From Calamus simplicifolius (taxonomy: Eukaryota; Streptophyta; Magnoliopsida; Arecales; Arecaceae), in the NCBI GenBank assembly GCA_900491605.1, contig UESW01004630.1, positions 415,421-479,420 on the forward strand: DNA of 64,000 bases, in the 5' to 3' direction. Position numbers and translations under genes: made by a program. How positions within the stretch are numbered: position 1 is the stretch's first letter; each line of letters starts with the position of its first letter. Below are positions 1-11,690 of this stretch, in pieces. The notes below the pieces were generated by a model. It worked only from the letters and a program-made list of their open reading frames with translations, was not told where the DNA came from and did no database searches.

Positions 1-19
1 GTATCTAATAACCCATCTT

Positions 20-349
20 CTATTTATGGTCATCAAATTCTTTGATTCCAAGAGCTTTAGTGAATGGGTCGGCTAGGTTCTCCTTGCCATCAATCTTCTG
101 AAGGTCGATGTCACCTCGCTCCATGATTTCTTGCATAAGGTGATAACGACGCAGAATATGTTTGGTGCGTTGATGGGACTTTGGCTCTTTGGCTTGAGCA
201 ATGTTTTTGGTGTTGTCATAGTACACCGAAATAAGACCATCCAGAGAAGGTGTCACTCCCAGTTCTCCTAGAAACTTTTGCAACCATACAACTTCCTTTG
301 CTGCATCCGATGCTGCAATATATTTTGCCTCGCATATTGAGCCCATCAC
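20..349 (-). pseudogene. copia RNase H domain, C-terminal end of pol
   Basis: This 109-residue stretch contains the copia RNase H signatures CEAKYIAASDAAKEVVWLQK, YYDNTKNIA, HQRTKHILRRYH and LADPFTKAL, ending at the normal pol terminus. The domain degrades the RNA strand of the RNA/DNA hybrid during reverse transcription. The preceding catalytic Asp region is in a different, interrupted frame around 350-550, so the domain is split. It is the last coding segment of the element, with the 3' LTR expected just beyond position 1. Confidence 0.88.
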
Positions 350-547
350 AGTGTGCCGCTTGGAACTTTTTCAGCAGATCACTCCTCCATTTAGGGTAAA
401 AACAAATCCTAATACACTCTTGCTGTCATCCCTATCTGATTAAAAACTGGAGTCAGTATACCCCATAAGTTTTAAGTCAGGTTCTCCATAAATTAGCCAT
501 TGATCCTTAGCATTTCGTAAATACTTAAGAATAGTCTTCACTACTTT

Positions 548-1603
548 TCAATGAGCGTCACCTGGGTCAGACTTGTATCTACTCACTATTCCTAGTAAAT
601 ATGTCATGTCTGGTCTAGTACATGTCATAGCATACATGATAGAATCCACTGCCGAAGCATATGGAATCCTACTCATATGCTCTCTTTCTTCTGGAGTTGT
701 TGCACAATCCTTTTTGAAAAGAGAAATTCCATGGCCTATTGGAAGATAGCCTTTCTTGGAATTCTCCATGCTGAACCGTTTCAGCACAGTGTCTATGTAC
801 ATAGATTAGGATAATCCTAGAAGCCTCTTATGTCTATCTCTATATATTTTTATACCAAGTATATAAGAGGCTTCACCTAAGTCCTTCATAGAAAACTAAG
901 ATGACAACTAGACCTTTATTCCCTGTAGTGCTGGGATGTCATTCCCAATTAAGAGAATGTCATCCACATACAACACAAGGAATACAACTACAAAACCATT
1001 AGCCCATTTGTAAATGCAAGATTCTTCTCTGTTTCTAATGAAACCATACGTCTTGATACATTTATCAAACCGCATGTTCCAACTCCGAGATGCCTGCTTC
1101 AATCCATAAATGGATCTTTGTAGCTTGCACACTTTTGACTCATCTGTGGATATGAACCCTTCAGATTGTATCATATACATCTCCTCTTCTAGCTCACCAT
1201 TTAGGAAAGTTGTTCGAACATCCATTTGCCATATTTTATAATCAAAGTGTGCTGCTAAAGCAAGCATAATCTGAATGGATTTGAGCATTGCCACAGGAGA
1301 AAATGTCTCATCATAGTCTATACCATAACGTTGACGATATCCCTTGGCAACCAGACGGGCTTTATAGGTTTCTACCTACCCATCTGCGCCTCTTTTTCTT
1401 TTAAAAATTTATTTGCACCCAACGGATTTTATCCCCTCGGGTGGATCAACCAATGTCCATGCATTGTTGATTTTCATAGACTTCATTTTGGATTTCATGG
1501 CTTCTAACCATTTCTCAGAGTCAAACCTCTGCATTGCATCCATATAGGTGATCGGATCCTCATTGTTCTCATTGAGTTCAATAGGGTCATCGTCCCGGAC
1601 CAA
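548..1603 (-). pseudogene. copia reverse transcriptase
   Basis: The block 1409-1603 holds the start of the RT domain (WLEAMKSKMKSMKINNAWTL). The block 908-1294 holds WQMDVRTTFLNGELEEEMYM, SIYGLKQASRSWN and the catalytic LYVDDILLIGND. The block 548-802 holds the RT-RNase H connection (TCTRPDMTYLLGIVSRY). RT copies element RNA to DNA using the two Asp residues of YVDD, which are still present. The pieces lie in different frames, with stops near 1375-1410 and 805-905, so the gene is disrupted although the active-site motif survives. Confidence 0.88.
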
Positions 1604-1624
1604 GAAACCATAGTATCTGTCCGG

Positions 1625-2584
1625 TTAACGGAGTACCCTACTAGATCTCCTTAATGGTTCTTGTATAGGCTCTGGGTTTGTTCTAATCAAATCCGCTTCT
1701 GTATTATCTCTTAAGTGTATCGGTTTTTCTCCTTGTTGAACTTCACTAAGTTTAATCTTAGTAGCTCCAGTTTCTTCACCAAGGAACTCCTTTTCTAAAA
1801 AGAAAGCCATAAGACTGACGAACAACTTTTGTTCTTTAGGCAAGTAAAAGTAATACCCCTTAGTCTTTTTTGGATATCCTACAAATAGGCACCTGTCATA
1901 CCTAGGTCCAAGCTTATCTGTTTCCAAACGTTTAACATAAGCCGAGCAGCCCCAGACCCGAAGGTGTGAGAGTATTGGCTTATGCCCAGTCCATATCTCA
2001 TATGGTGTTTTCTAAACGGACTTACTTGGGATCCTATTTAAAAGATAACAAGCTGATTCTAAAGCATAACCCCAAAAGGAAATTGGCAAAAAAGCAAAGC
2101 CCATTATGGACCAAACCATGTCTAACACGGTTCGATTCCTCCTTTCAGACACTCTGTTTAACTGAGGTGTCCCTGGAAGTATCCATTGAGAGAGAATCCC
2201 ATTCTCCTCAAGATATGTTAGAAACTCACTGGAAAGATATTCACCACCTCGATTTGATTGAAGGGTTTTGATAAACTTTTCAGTTTATTTTTCTACTTCA
2301 TTACTATATCGTTTGAACATTTCAAACGATTCAGACTTATGTTTCATCAAGAATATATTACCATACCTCGAAAGATCGTCTATAAATGTAATGAAATAAT
2401 TATACCCACCCCTGGCACTGACATTCATAGGTCTGCATACATCGGTATGTACTAGACTTAGAATTCCATTGGCCCATTCACCTTTTCCACTAAAAGATGA
2501 TTTGGTCATTTTACCCATAAGACAAGATTCATAGGTTGGTAATGATTCGAAATCATTAACCTCAAGTAGACCTTCTTGTCTCAA
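1625..2584 (-). pseudogene. copia integrase
   Basis: The 2285-2584 frame reads ESCLMGKMTKSSFSGKGEWA and YNYFITFIDDLSRYGNIFLM, the start of the copia integrase core with its first catalytic Asp region. The 1625-1927 frame carries the C-terminal part (GPRYDRCLFVGYPKKTKGYYF and the RRSSRVLR end typical just before RT). The middle of the core (about 1930-2280) has no open frame, so the later catalytic residues cannot be read continuously. Integrase would insert the cDNA into the host chromosome; this copy is broken. Confidence 0.82.
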
Positions 2585-2695
2585 CCTGTTTATCCTGTTC
2601 TTGTTAATATGACCTAGCCGGCAATGCTAAAGGTAAGCATTACTGATATCGTTTATTTTAGGGCGTTTGCTAGATGTATACATTACACTAACATG

Positions 2696-3337
2696 TCACG
2701 ATAGTACATATATGCCATTACTCATATATCCATTCATCACAATAGAACCATTCATAATGATTTTGCAAATATCATTCTTTATTGATAGTTCATAACCAGA
2801 CATGGCCAATTGGCCTACAGAAATGACATTTAAAATGAAAGATGGACAATAATGACATTCATTTAAAATGATTGTGCAAGACTCAAAAATAAGTTTGACA
2901 ACTCCCAACACCAGGACTGGAACTTGGCTTCCATTCCCCACGTTTAAGAATATCTCACCGTCCTTGAATCTTCTACTAACTTGAAGTCCCTGCAAAGAAT
3001 TGCATATGTGAATTGGACTTCCGGTATCCAATACCCAATTAGTAGTATCATAGATAGAAAAATTACAAAGCGTTATCATATAAATACCTTGTTCAGCATT
3101 TCCTTGCTGCTTCCTCTTCTTGGACCTGTTCGGGTCAAGGAATGCAATATAAAGGGGACAGTTCCTCTTCCAATGACCTTGCTTCTTGCAAAAGAAGCAC
3201 TCCGCCTTACTCTGATCAGCTTTAACATTTTTAGCCTGATTGGTTTCAGTATTTTGCATTTTCTTCCTTTTATTTTTCTTTTTTCCTTTCTTAAAGGGAT
3301 GACGACCTCCCAAAGAACCTCCCACTAAATTTACCAC
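2696..3337 (-). pseudogene. copia nucleocapsid zinc knuckle and aspartic protease
   Basis: A 213-residue open frame begins in a lysine-rich stretch, then a CCHC zinc knuckle (CFFCKKQGHWKRNC) expected to bind element RNA. The aspartic protease follows, with the catalytic triplet in NWVLDTGSPIHICN and the family-typical LNVISVGQL further on. The protease would cut the Gag-Pol polyprotein. The frame runs into the pre-integrase region (MNGYMSNGIYVLS). Gag lies upstream at 3350-3940 with a stop between them. Confidence 0.88.
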
Positions 3338-3349
3338 CCCTTTATCAAG

Positions 3350-3940
3350 CTAGTGATCTTTCTCATAAGTTTGCAGTAAACCAAGTAAACCATGGTAGTT
3401 TACAGTAGGCTTATTCATTCTATAATGATCGAGAAAGTCAAGATAGGAAGGAGGCAGGGAGTTCAGTATCGCATCTTTCCCAAGTTGTTTATGCAAGGGA
3501 CAACCAAGTTTGCCCAAGCGTTCAATCATCTCAATCATGTATAATTCATGATCAGTGACTGAGGCTCCATCACGCATCCGTGCATTGTAGATGGCACAAG
3601 AGACCTTATACCTCTCAACAATGTCTGGTGTTCCAAAGGATTCCTTCAACTTTTGAAGAATTTTCTCTGGCTGAGCTTCCTCAAATTTGCGATTGAACTC
3701 ATCGTTCATCGCTGCTAGCATTATGCATCGGACAGTGGTCTAATCAGAGAGCCACTTCTGATAAGTGTCCTTGACCGAACACCGAGCATTAGGAGCGGGA
3801 ACTTCAGGTGCTGGATCGGTTATCACATAAAGGATCTGTTCATGCTCTAGGACAATCCTAAGCCTTCGATACTAGCTATCAAAGTTGGGACCCTTAAGTT
3901 TTTCATTATCAAGCAATGAACAGAGCGACAAGTTGGTAGA
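3350..3940 (-). pseudogene. copia gag (capsid)
   Basis: The 3350-3721 frame reads MLAAMNDEFNRKFEEAQPEK, then LKESFG, a long helical region and NYHGLLGLLQTYEKDH, the capsid layout of copia Gag. Reading on upstream to about 3935 recovers the N-terminal part (LLDNEKLKGPNFDS, then EHEQILYVITDPAPEVPAPN), interrupted by in-frame stops. Gag would form the virus-like particle. No intact start codon can be assigned. Confidence 0.8.
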
Positions 3941-5688
3941 TATTATCTGAAAGAAAAACCAAAAACCTAATATTATATATGAATTATTATCCTAAAGACA
4001 TGGACTTTAGTCTAAAGGCCCTCCCAATATTTTATTCAGACTGGTAGCCTCTACCTCCAATCCAAGGAATTATTCTTAATCCCTTAGTGGGTACTAGAAT
4101 CCAATAGACAATACATGAGCCCGACTTTGGCCAGCTCACCCATGCACATCTAAAGGTAGGTTCTTCAACCGATTACTTCTTCAAGTAACTTCTAGTAGTT
4201 AATTTTGCCCCAGGGTGCTCTTTAATCAGCCTTTGGGCCTCCTATTGAAGGTCCTAGTTAGGTCTAACCATTAACATGACAAAATTCAATGCTTCTAGCC
4301 AATAAATAGTCAAGCCTGACTTTGGCCGACCCACCTGAATATTGTTAAGAGAGTCACATTGAGCCATCATATTAGGATTGGCAATTCCAATAGCCTGATG
4401 AACATTCGACCTTTGGGTCTGCCAATGATCACCCAACTATTGGACCCATTACCATCCACTTAATAAGAGGCTAAGACTTAGTTATCTCCATAACTTTATC
4501 TTTTTAATGATCTAATAATTTAAAGGATTTCTTTTTAATGTGTGACATATGAAAGAGAACACATGGACTATAATCAAGACTTCTTCCACTAACTTGTAAA
4601 ATAGTTCATGAATAATTAGTCCATGGGTACCTAAATTAGTCATACTGAATCACCATAAGTGACATGAGCTAACTTGAATCATGGAGTTACCCAATCAATT
4701 TTGATCGACCACGTTTTACAGGTAAGTGAGATCATGGGATGGGTTCATCAGATTCGATTAGATTAGTTTAAAGACTTGAGCTCACCACTGAGCAACAAAA
4801 TAAGTCCATTTAGATTTATGAACTAATCAATCTAACTAATTAGAGAGATCTAAAAAGAATGTAACCTAACTCAACTGTTGATTAGATTTAAGTTTCTTTT
4901 TAGTCCAATTAATCTAAACTTAGGTCTAACACCATTAAGGATCCAACTCAAGCTAACCCATGACCCTTAAAACTTATTCAAATGACATAAGATCTTCAAA
5001 TTATATTTCTAGATATCTTTGTCATTTAAGATAATTTAATTTCTCAATTAAAGTCAATAAACTCTTAAATTGAAACAATTTTAATTTAACATGTAAAATA
5101 GATTTTACAAAAATTAAAATAATTTATGATCATATCAACCAGAAATGAGATTAAAACGATTTTAATCTTAAATTTTTTAAATTTTATTCTTCATGAGTCA
5201 TGATATAAGTGACATCCCTACACACCATAGGAGACCCCATTGAATAAAAAAGAGAAGGTCTTCAAACCCTACTTTTCTTCTATGACCGGATGGCCTTGTG
5301 TATTTACCCAATCCAAGTACTTAGCTTCCTACCAAAATAGCCTTCAAGTACTCTCAGCAGCCTATTGCACTTTAACCCAACCCGATCAATTGACCCGGGT
5401 TAGGGTTGACCACAACTCGAACCCGAGATAACCCGAACCCGAGGGTGGGGGGTAGCTTATCGGCACCAGATTTTTGGAGGCATTAAAGGCACCAATCGAA
5501 TCGAACGAGATGGTCAACTTGAGAGCGAGGAGGGCAAGGCCGTCACTACCAGTAGCCTTCCTCATTGGTGCTCCGTGATATCCCTACCAGATGCTTTGGG
5601 CACAATGATCCCGAGGAGCCTACTACCAGTAGCCTCTCCCATGGATTGGACCATCCTAGAGTAGAGCACGATAGAAACTAAGAACACT
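3941..5688 (-). other. copia untranslated leader
   Basis: About 1.7 kb of AT-rich DNA lies between the primer-binding site and gag of the minus-strand copia element. I see no credible coding frame; short ORFs here lack retroelement motifs. A long leader is usual in this copia branch. Confidence 0.6.
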
Positions 5689-5706
5689 AACCAGGCTCCG
5701 ATACCA
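5689..5706 (-). other. primer-binding site (initiator tRNA-Met)
   Basis: The minus strand reads TGGTATCGGAGCCTGG one base after the LTR end, matching the initiator-Met primer site with one change (A to G at the eighth base). It fixes the element orientation and the inner LTR boundary. Confidence 0.88.
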
Positions 5707-5707
5707 T

Positions 5708-7596
5708 TGTTAGAACAGCTTTTATAGGCAACAGAAATAAACAAAAATGTATTTTAACATTTTATAAAATAAACATGCAACGGAAGCAATAAGATATTGG
5801 ATCTAATCCAATATCAGCCTACAACAGATCAATATATAAATATATATATATATAAAGGTATAAAAGAAAGGGACATAGATCAAATCTATGATAACATAAA
5901 TAACATAGATCATATCTATGTTTGTGGCCTAGTGTCTTAGATCATATCTAAGTCACCAGTAACCAATGAATCTTTTAACTTTTGATGCTTAATAACTCAT
6001 GCAGCAATAGAAGGCGGTGGTAGGTAGTACTTCTGCAAGCCACACAATGGTGTATGGCCTCTACGGGTGATCCACACCGGGGCTCTGGTCCTGACCAGCC
6101 TCTTCGAAGTGCTAGCTCCTCACCTAGGTTTTGACGATGAGATTTTTTCTTCTTAACACCAAGGTGCTCATGGAATTATTAAAAGGATGTATATCTCGAG
6201 GAAACATTTTACCCCCAAGTTTGATAGCCAGAATCCCTTTCATTCTAAAAACTTCTCATCTTCCTCGTTTCCTTTTCCTTCCTTGAAAGATAAAGAGGAA
6301 TTCTTCATCTTCATTTTCAGTTAAAAATCAAAAATGAGTTAAGGAGGAAACTCTTCATCTCCTTTTTTAGTTAAAAACCGAAAAGGTTAGAAGTCAAAGA
6401 ATGAGGAGTAATTAGGGAAAGGTCCTTAACATCCATTTTAAATTCAGACTTAAAATTTTGAATTCAAAATTTAATCTTTAAATTTAAAATTAAAATTAGT
6501 TTGAAATTCAAATTCATAATTTAAATTTAAACAGTAAAGATGTTAACATTAGGCTTACCTAAATTTGAGTCCAAACCAAATCCTATTTGATTTGACCAAG
6601 ATGTTCATAGCTCAATCAAATTGAGCTAGCCAATAATCGTATTGCCAATTTAATCCTTCAATTAATTTACTAACACTTAGTTTTTTAATCATCCAGTCAG
6701 GTAGAATTTTCTATAGTGTGTGACCCCATAGGTTCGAACACTAAGTCGGTAGCACTGAAATACTTCCAATACTAATCGAAGTCGCCATCTAGCAATGATA
6801 CCCGACGTCCGAATAGGCCAAAGGTTGCAGAGCAACAATCAAGAACTTCTGGCATATGGTTATTAAATAATTCATTCCTTTGACCTTCAATGCTCAAGAT
6901 GACTTAGGTTTTAACTGCCAACCCTTAATCAACTCATGCATAAAGTGTCTCAATCTTCATAAGTCCTGTGACTCCTCACGGGGACTACCCTGGCCAAGGT
7001 TTTGCTAAATTAAAACTTAGCGAGACATTTATTCCAAACTATTTGGAGGGGTCAATCCCATCTTGATCCACTCACTGCTCCATAAGTACTTTACTGCACT
7101 TCCATCACTGGATTAAAAATTCAGGCAATCCGGCACCAAAGTACAGTAGGTTGCTTGCAAGCTACCATGGTGATCTCAGGTTAGAGGGATACTTATATCC
7201 ATATCCCTTCGCAAATACTTCTTGACAGAAGAGTTTTGCAGATTGGTCATGTTTAGTGAAATGTCATACAACTCACCTGCATATCATACCAGTGTCACCA
7301 CACTCCTTGGTAAAGAGGACAACCAACTCATATGACATACAACGACCTTTACTTGATACATAGTTATCCTATAACTATATATTATTTGGTCGCGACTATT
7401 TTAAGAACCACTCAATAAACCCTCTCTTTATTGAATAGATTATGGTTCTAAGAACTCCATCATAAAAGAATTTATTTTAGGAAGATGCGATGTGATGAAC
7501 CACCAAATAAATATTTTATTAATTAATAATTCATATACACTTACAACTTGCACAATCATCTATATGTTAGTTGATTGGCTTTAGGAATTCCCAACA
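5708..7596 (-). repeat. 5' LTR of the Angela-type copia element
   Basis: On the minus strand the LTR opens TGTTGGGAATTCC and closes GCTGTTCTAACA, giving TG...CA ends and 1,889 bp. The inner edge abuts the primer site. The outer edge abuts gypsy integrase coding sequence at 7597, where GTTCA is the expected 5-bp target duplication. Its partner is outside the window. Confidence 0.87.
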
Positions 7597-7599
7597 GTT

Positions 7600-8293
7600 C
7601 ATTATCTACCACTTTAGATTATCCTACACCATCATCAACTATAATGACTGGCAGTTCGACAACAAAACCTTCAAGAAATTCTGCACCGAGCTGAACATCC
7701 ACCATCGGTTCACCTCTGTCAACCATTCGAAGACCAACAAAGAAGCCGACGTGATGAACTGAACCATCCTTCAGGGCTTTCAGACCTGGCTGGATGAGTT
7801 CAAAGTTAGATGGGTGGAGGAGCTCCTAAGCGTGCTGTGGGCTTACCATACAACACCAAGGACACCTATCGATGAGACACCATTCAGCCTCATCTTCATA
7901 TCAAAAGCGGTCATTCCGGTCGAGATCAGCCTCCTAAGCTCGCAGGTAGAATCATATAATGAAGAAGATAATCCCACACAATTGAGGACCAACCTTGACC
8001 TCATCGATGAAGCGTATGACTAAGCGCGTCTCAGGATGGTGGCATTTCGCCAATGAGCCACGAAGTATTACAATGCCCGCATGCGTCCAAAGACCTTCCG
8101 CCCCGGAGATCTCATCCTAAGATGCGCCGAAGTCTCCAAGCTGACAAAAAGGGGCAAGCTATCCCCAAATTGGGAAGGGCCTTATCAGGTCACCAAGATG
8201 CTGCATAAAGGGGCAAATCGAATTGAAGGACTCGATGAAAAGCCAATCCCCTATACATGGAGCGCGAAAAACCTCCGCATGTATTACCAATGA
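7600..8293 (+). pseudogene. Tat-type gypsy integrase, C-terminal half
   Basis: Three consecutive segments read as gypsy integrase. Segment 7600-7760 (QFDNKTFKKFCTELNIHHRF and the HSKTNKEADVMN region) covers the core around the second and third catalytic acids. Segment 7814-8023 has ELLSVLWAYHTTPRTPIDET. Segment 8081-8293 has RPGDLILR, GKLSPNWEGPYQV and the terminal NLRMYYQ. The catalytic DNG is changed to NDW. Frames shift between segments. The 5' side is cut off exactly at the Angela LTR. Confidence 0.87.
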
Positions 8294-8404
8294 TGTATAA
8301 GACTCCAATCGAAGGGAATAAAAGGATCTTCTGGCATACTTCTTAATCATCAACCTCTCTATGGATCAAAGACCAACTTCTCGGCTCTGTGTCAGACTAC
8401 TCCA

Positions 8405-8885
8405 GTCGGCTCATAGTTGGGAGACATCGACCTTCCAGCTCATAGTCGATGGACAATGACTTTCCGACCCTATGTTGGATGTCTCTAGTTAGCTCATAGT
8501 TGGGAGACATCGACCTCTCGGCTCACAATTGATGGATGACAACTTCTCAGCTCTATGTCAGACGACTTCAATCGGCTCATAGTTGGGAGACGTTGACACC
8601 GCAGCTCACATTCGACGAATGACAACAACTTCTCAACTTCACATCGGATGAGTTCAGCCAGCTCAAATTGGGAGACATCGACCTCTTGACTTATAGTTGG
8701 CAGATGACTACTTCTCGACTCCACGTCAGATGAGTCTGGCCAGCTCACAGTTGGAAGGCGTCGACCTTCCAGCTCACAGTTGGCAGACGACCATGTTCTA
8801 GCTCTATATTGGATGAGTCCAGTCAACTCACAGCTGGGAGACATCGATCTTCTGGCTCACAGCTGTGAGACATCGACCTTCTGGA
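8405..8885 (+). repeat. 83-bp minisatellite downstream of the Tat integrase
   Basis: The core CTCATAGTTGGGAGACATCG and close variants recur at 8410, 8493, 8576, 8662, 8744 and 8827, spacing 82-86 bp. A last partial copy at about 8856 is only 29 bp on. Short frames here are by-products of the repeat. Confidence 0.87.
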
Positions 8886-8930
8886 TCACAGTTAATGGAT
8901 GCCCCCTTTCTGACCCCGCATTGAATACTC

Positions 8931-9065
8931 CAGCAGCCACCCTAGTAGGACTCCAGCAGCCATCCAGGTAAGATCCTAGTAAGCTACTCGGGTAGGACCT
9001 CCAACCAAGCCACCCGGGTAGGACATCCAGTAGGCCACCTGGGTATGACCTAGTCGGCTCTCGCC
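8931..9065 (+). repeat. 30-bp minisatellite, internal copy
   Basis: Four to five degenerate units of about 30 bp built on GCCACCCGGGTAGGACCT. The same unit is far more extensive in the 3' LTR at 12535-12905, so the two arrays share an origin. Confidence 0.75.
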
Positions 9066-9579
9066 ATTGGGAAAGGACCGTGGGCCGCTCATAGCTGTCC
9101 AAGGAGACCCAATCGGTCCTCATCGACTGAAGATTGCCTCTCGACTTTGAGTTGGGAGATGGCGGCAAGTTGCCCCCAAATGGCCAAGTCACAGTCAATC
9201 TACCCCCAATCTTACCTAAAGCTCTTTGAATTTTTGTTGCTGCATTCATGAATTTTTGCAAGGCTACCAGTGCGGCGAGCAAAAAAAAAAAAAAAGACAA
9301 TTCTATGGGAAGGAGTTGGAAGCCGAAGCTAACATACATGCACAAGCACTAAGTGTTCAGGAGACGAGGTCATAGAAGGAAGGACCCCTATATTAAAGCA
9401 TGAAGCTATAAAGTGCAAATGATAAAGTTGGCCGAAGCCCAGCTACAAAAGGTATGCAACACATAAAGGAAAATTTCTTTAAGGAATTGCAAGTGCAGAG
9501 TACATGGAGTAGAGTTGGCCGAAGCCAGATTACAAGAATGTTCAGAAACAAAAGGGCAAAAAATACAAGGGAAGTGGTT
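9066..9579. other. Tat spacer without recognisable gene
   Basis: Transition between the repeat arrays and the 3' end of the antisense gene. It includes a short poly-A run near 9280. I see no supported coding sequence. Confidence 0.5.
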
Positions 9580-10338
9580 TTAAGGCTCAGCGGGCTCCAT
9601 CGGTGTGGTCGCCTCCGTCGCTGCCTTTGTGAGTGCAGGGCCATCATCCCTCCCAGCTTCAGCGGTGTCATCATCGTTATCTCTGACTTCTTCAACCATC
9701 ACAACTGCCAATGCCTCAGCCGACTCCTTAGGGTCTTCGGCAGTAATAGTGCTCAAGTCCGCAATGTGCAGGACTTGAAACACTTCTTCTTGCACTCCTC
9801 AAAGCCCTTGAGGTACGCATCGTATGTTGCCTTGGTGACCTCATCAATGAAGTCAGCGGAGTTCTTATATGCCTCTATGTCCCCGGCATCCTTGGCTCTG
9901 GCATCTCAAGTTTTGGCCTCAACCCGAGAGATCTTTTCCTTGGCATGAGCGGCTTCCTCCACCGCCTCCCATGCGAGGGCCTCAGTGACTTCGACCCTTG
10001 CCATGGCATCTGCAGCCAGCGCCTTTGTGTCTCCCCTCAGCTTGGCTCCTTCAAGCTAGACTTCAAGCTCTGCCGCCCTGGCCATGGCCTCTGCTAGCTT
10101 CGATTCGGCAACCTCCAAGTGCTCAGCCTCGGCTCGGATCTTCTCCTTCGCCTCCATAAGTCGGGCCTCTAGCCCAAAGTTCTTCGCTCAGGGCTACCTC
10201 ATGGGTTCGAGCAGAGTTTAGCTCCAAGGCCGCTTTGTTGGCCTGGGCTTGGACGGCGGCGGCCTTCCTCCGAGCGATGCCGCAGGATTCCATGGTTCGG
10301 AGGTAGGCATCCTGCATAGTGAAGATGCCACCCATCAC

Positions 10339-10421
10339 CTGCATGACAAAAAAAAATAAAAATAAGTACACTAACTATAAAGGAAAAATGAGTTCAGGGG
10401 TAGAAACATAAAGTCACTTAC
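10339..10421 (-). other. intron in the Tat antisense gene
   Basis: An 83-bp spliceosomal intron on the minus strand has donor GTAAGT and acceptor TTGTCATGCAG after a pyrimidine-rich run. Removing it keeps the flanking reading frame continuous. Confidence 0.8.
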
Positions 10422-10964
10422 CCGGAGCATTGAAGTGTAAAGATCGCCCAAGACCTCCCCTATGCCCTACCAGCGGATCTCCTCCCTATCCTATGGGGCA
10501 AGGGCACGTTCCAGTAGTTGCTTCGCCAGTCGGCTATCACGGAGCACCAAGATGATTACCAAAGGAACTTCTGGGCCTACGGAGTTGCCAAGAGCTCCCC
10601 CCTTCGTGGTCGGAGCATCACCAGCGGGCGGAGGTATCACTGTTGTTCTGAAAATCTCTGCCGCCTCGGGCATAGATGCCAAGGTTACCATCACCCCATT
10701 GTCTTGGGTTGCACTGAGACTTCTTCCACCCTTGACTTCGTCGTCGCTGCCATCGGGCAGGCAGCAGAGTCAAAGTCGGTTGCCCTTGAGTGGGTAATCA
10801 GGGCCACCTCAGCCGGGACTGCCTCCTCGTGGGCTCCTTGATGATGAGGCTGAGGTAGTGCCGAGCGCGATGAGTAGGGCCTCTTCACCTCTGTCTCCCT
10901 GCATTGCCAGATGTCTCCCTCCTCTTACCGACCCCCTTCAATTGGTCGACAGAGAACTTCATGC

Positions 10965-11040
10965 CTGTAACAAGCATACAGAAGCTCAAATGGGAAGTAA
11001 AAAGAAGAAAAGAAAAGGTAAAGAAAAGCCCCGTGCTCAC
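10965..11040 (-). other. second intron in the Tat antisense gene
   Basis: A 76-bp intron has donor GTGAGC and acceptor CTTGTTACAG, with a pyrimidine-rich 3' half. The downstream exon begins GCATGAAGTTCTCTGTC. Confidence 0.75.
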
Positions 11041-11180
11041 CTAGGGTCGGCGCCAGGCTTGCACCGGCATCAAATAAATTTTTCTCCGATAGGAGAACCC
11101 GATAGGGGGGATCTGGGAGGACAATAATTGGTCGAGTACCTTCCTATCACCCTGTTCTACCATAGAGTTTCTATTCGGAG

Positions 11181-11256
11181 ATAGATTCGGCTCACCCACC
11201 TCCCTCACACATCCTCTAGATTCGGCTCACCCCACCTCCCTCACACATCCTCTAGG
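11181..11256 (-). repeat. 37-bp direct duplication in exon 1 of the antisense gene
   Basis: The block from ATTCGGCTCACC to CACATCCTCTAG occurs twice back to back, the second copy with one extra C. The length change and extra base would shift the antisense reading frame. Confidence 0.75.
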
Positions 11257-11690
11257 TGGACATAAAGGAATCAGGATTTCCATCCTTTAATGAAGGACGG
11301 GAGGTCTAACTTAAGGACCTTACCCTGTCTAGGAGAGAAGCGCCACCATCCCACTTCAAAGGGATGGTGGCAAAGAGAATATATAAGCCAAAACAATGAA
11401 ACCCGGGCCACGATGCCATGAAAGTGACAGAGAACGATGAAGGCGCAGATGGTTTAAAAGTAGTTCGGAGCCAACTACGCCGAAAGAAGGTCATACCTTT
11501 TTAAAAGGCTGATGACAAAAGAGTGAAAGGAAAGTTGGAGTCATGCTCGGGAGAACTCCTCATATAGGGCAACCTCTTCAGCAGGGCCGGCGGTCACCCT
11601 GTCATTGGGTCTAGGGGCCGACAACCTAATCATTCCTGAATCCAATACCTAGCCCTAAGTTTTTCTACGTCTATCGGGGTCATGGTTGAG

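Larger units (their letters stand above)
1..7596 (-). mobile_element. Angela/Tork-type Ty1/copia retrotransposon, 3' LTR outside window
   Basis: Reading the minus strand, a 1.9-kb LTR (7596-5708) is followed by an initiator-Met primer site, a long leader, gag, zinc knuckle, protease, integrase, reverse transcriptase and RNase H, in the order PR-INT-RT-RH that defines Ty1/copia. The long LTR and the gag and RT wording suggest the Angela branch (inference). Frames are broken by many stops and shifts, so this copy is not autonomous. The element lies directly in the integrase gene of a Tat-type gypsy element that resumes at 7597. The 3' LTR and the second target duplication lie left of position 1. 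Confidence 0.9.
9580..11690 (-). pseudogene. antisense accessory gene of the Tat element (three exons, decayed)
   Basis: On the minus strand three coding blocks are separated by two good introns. Block 1 (about 11690-11041) includes EEVALYEEFSRA, SFHSFVISLLKRYDL and CAFIVLCHFHGIVARVSLFW. Block 2 (10964-10422) opens MKFSVDQLKGVG and ends EVLGDLYTSMLR. Block 3 (10338-9580) opens VMGGIFTMQDAYLRTMESCG, continues as an Ala/Glu/Lys-rich predicted coiled coil, then DAYLKGFEECKKK and an acidic tail ending EPAEP. This arrangement (hydrophobic N-terminal block, coiled coil, acidic tail) fits the accessory antisense proteins of Tat-lineage elements, whose function is unknown. Several in-frame stops and at least one shift mark it as a pseudogene. 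Confidence 0.72.

Noticed and set aside
9393..9948. Plus-strand 164-codon ORF and minus-strand 100-codon ORF at the Tat antisense gene 3' end
   Set aside because: They overlap the coiled-coil and acidic-tail frame of the antisense gene and lack any signature.
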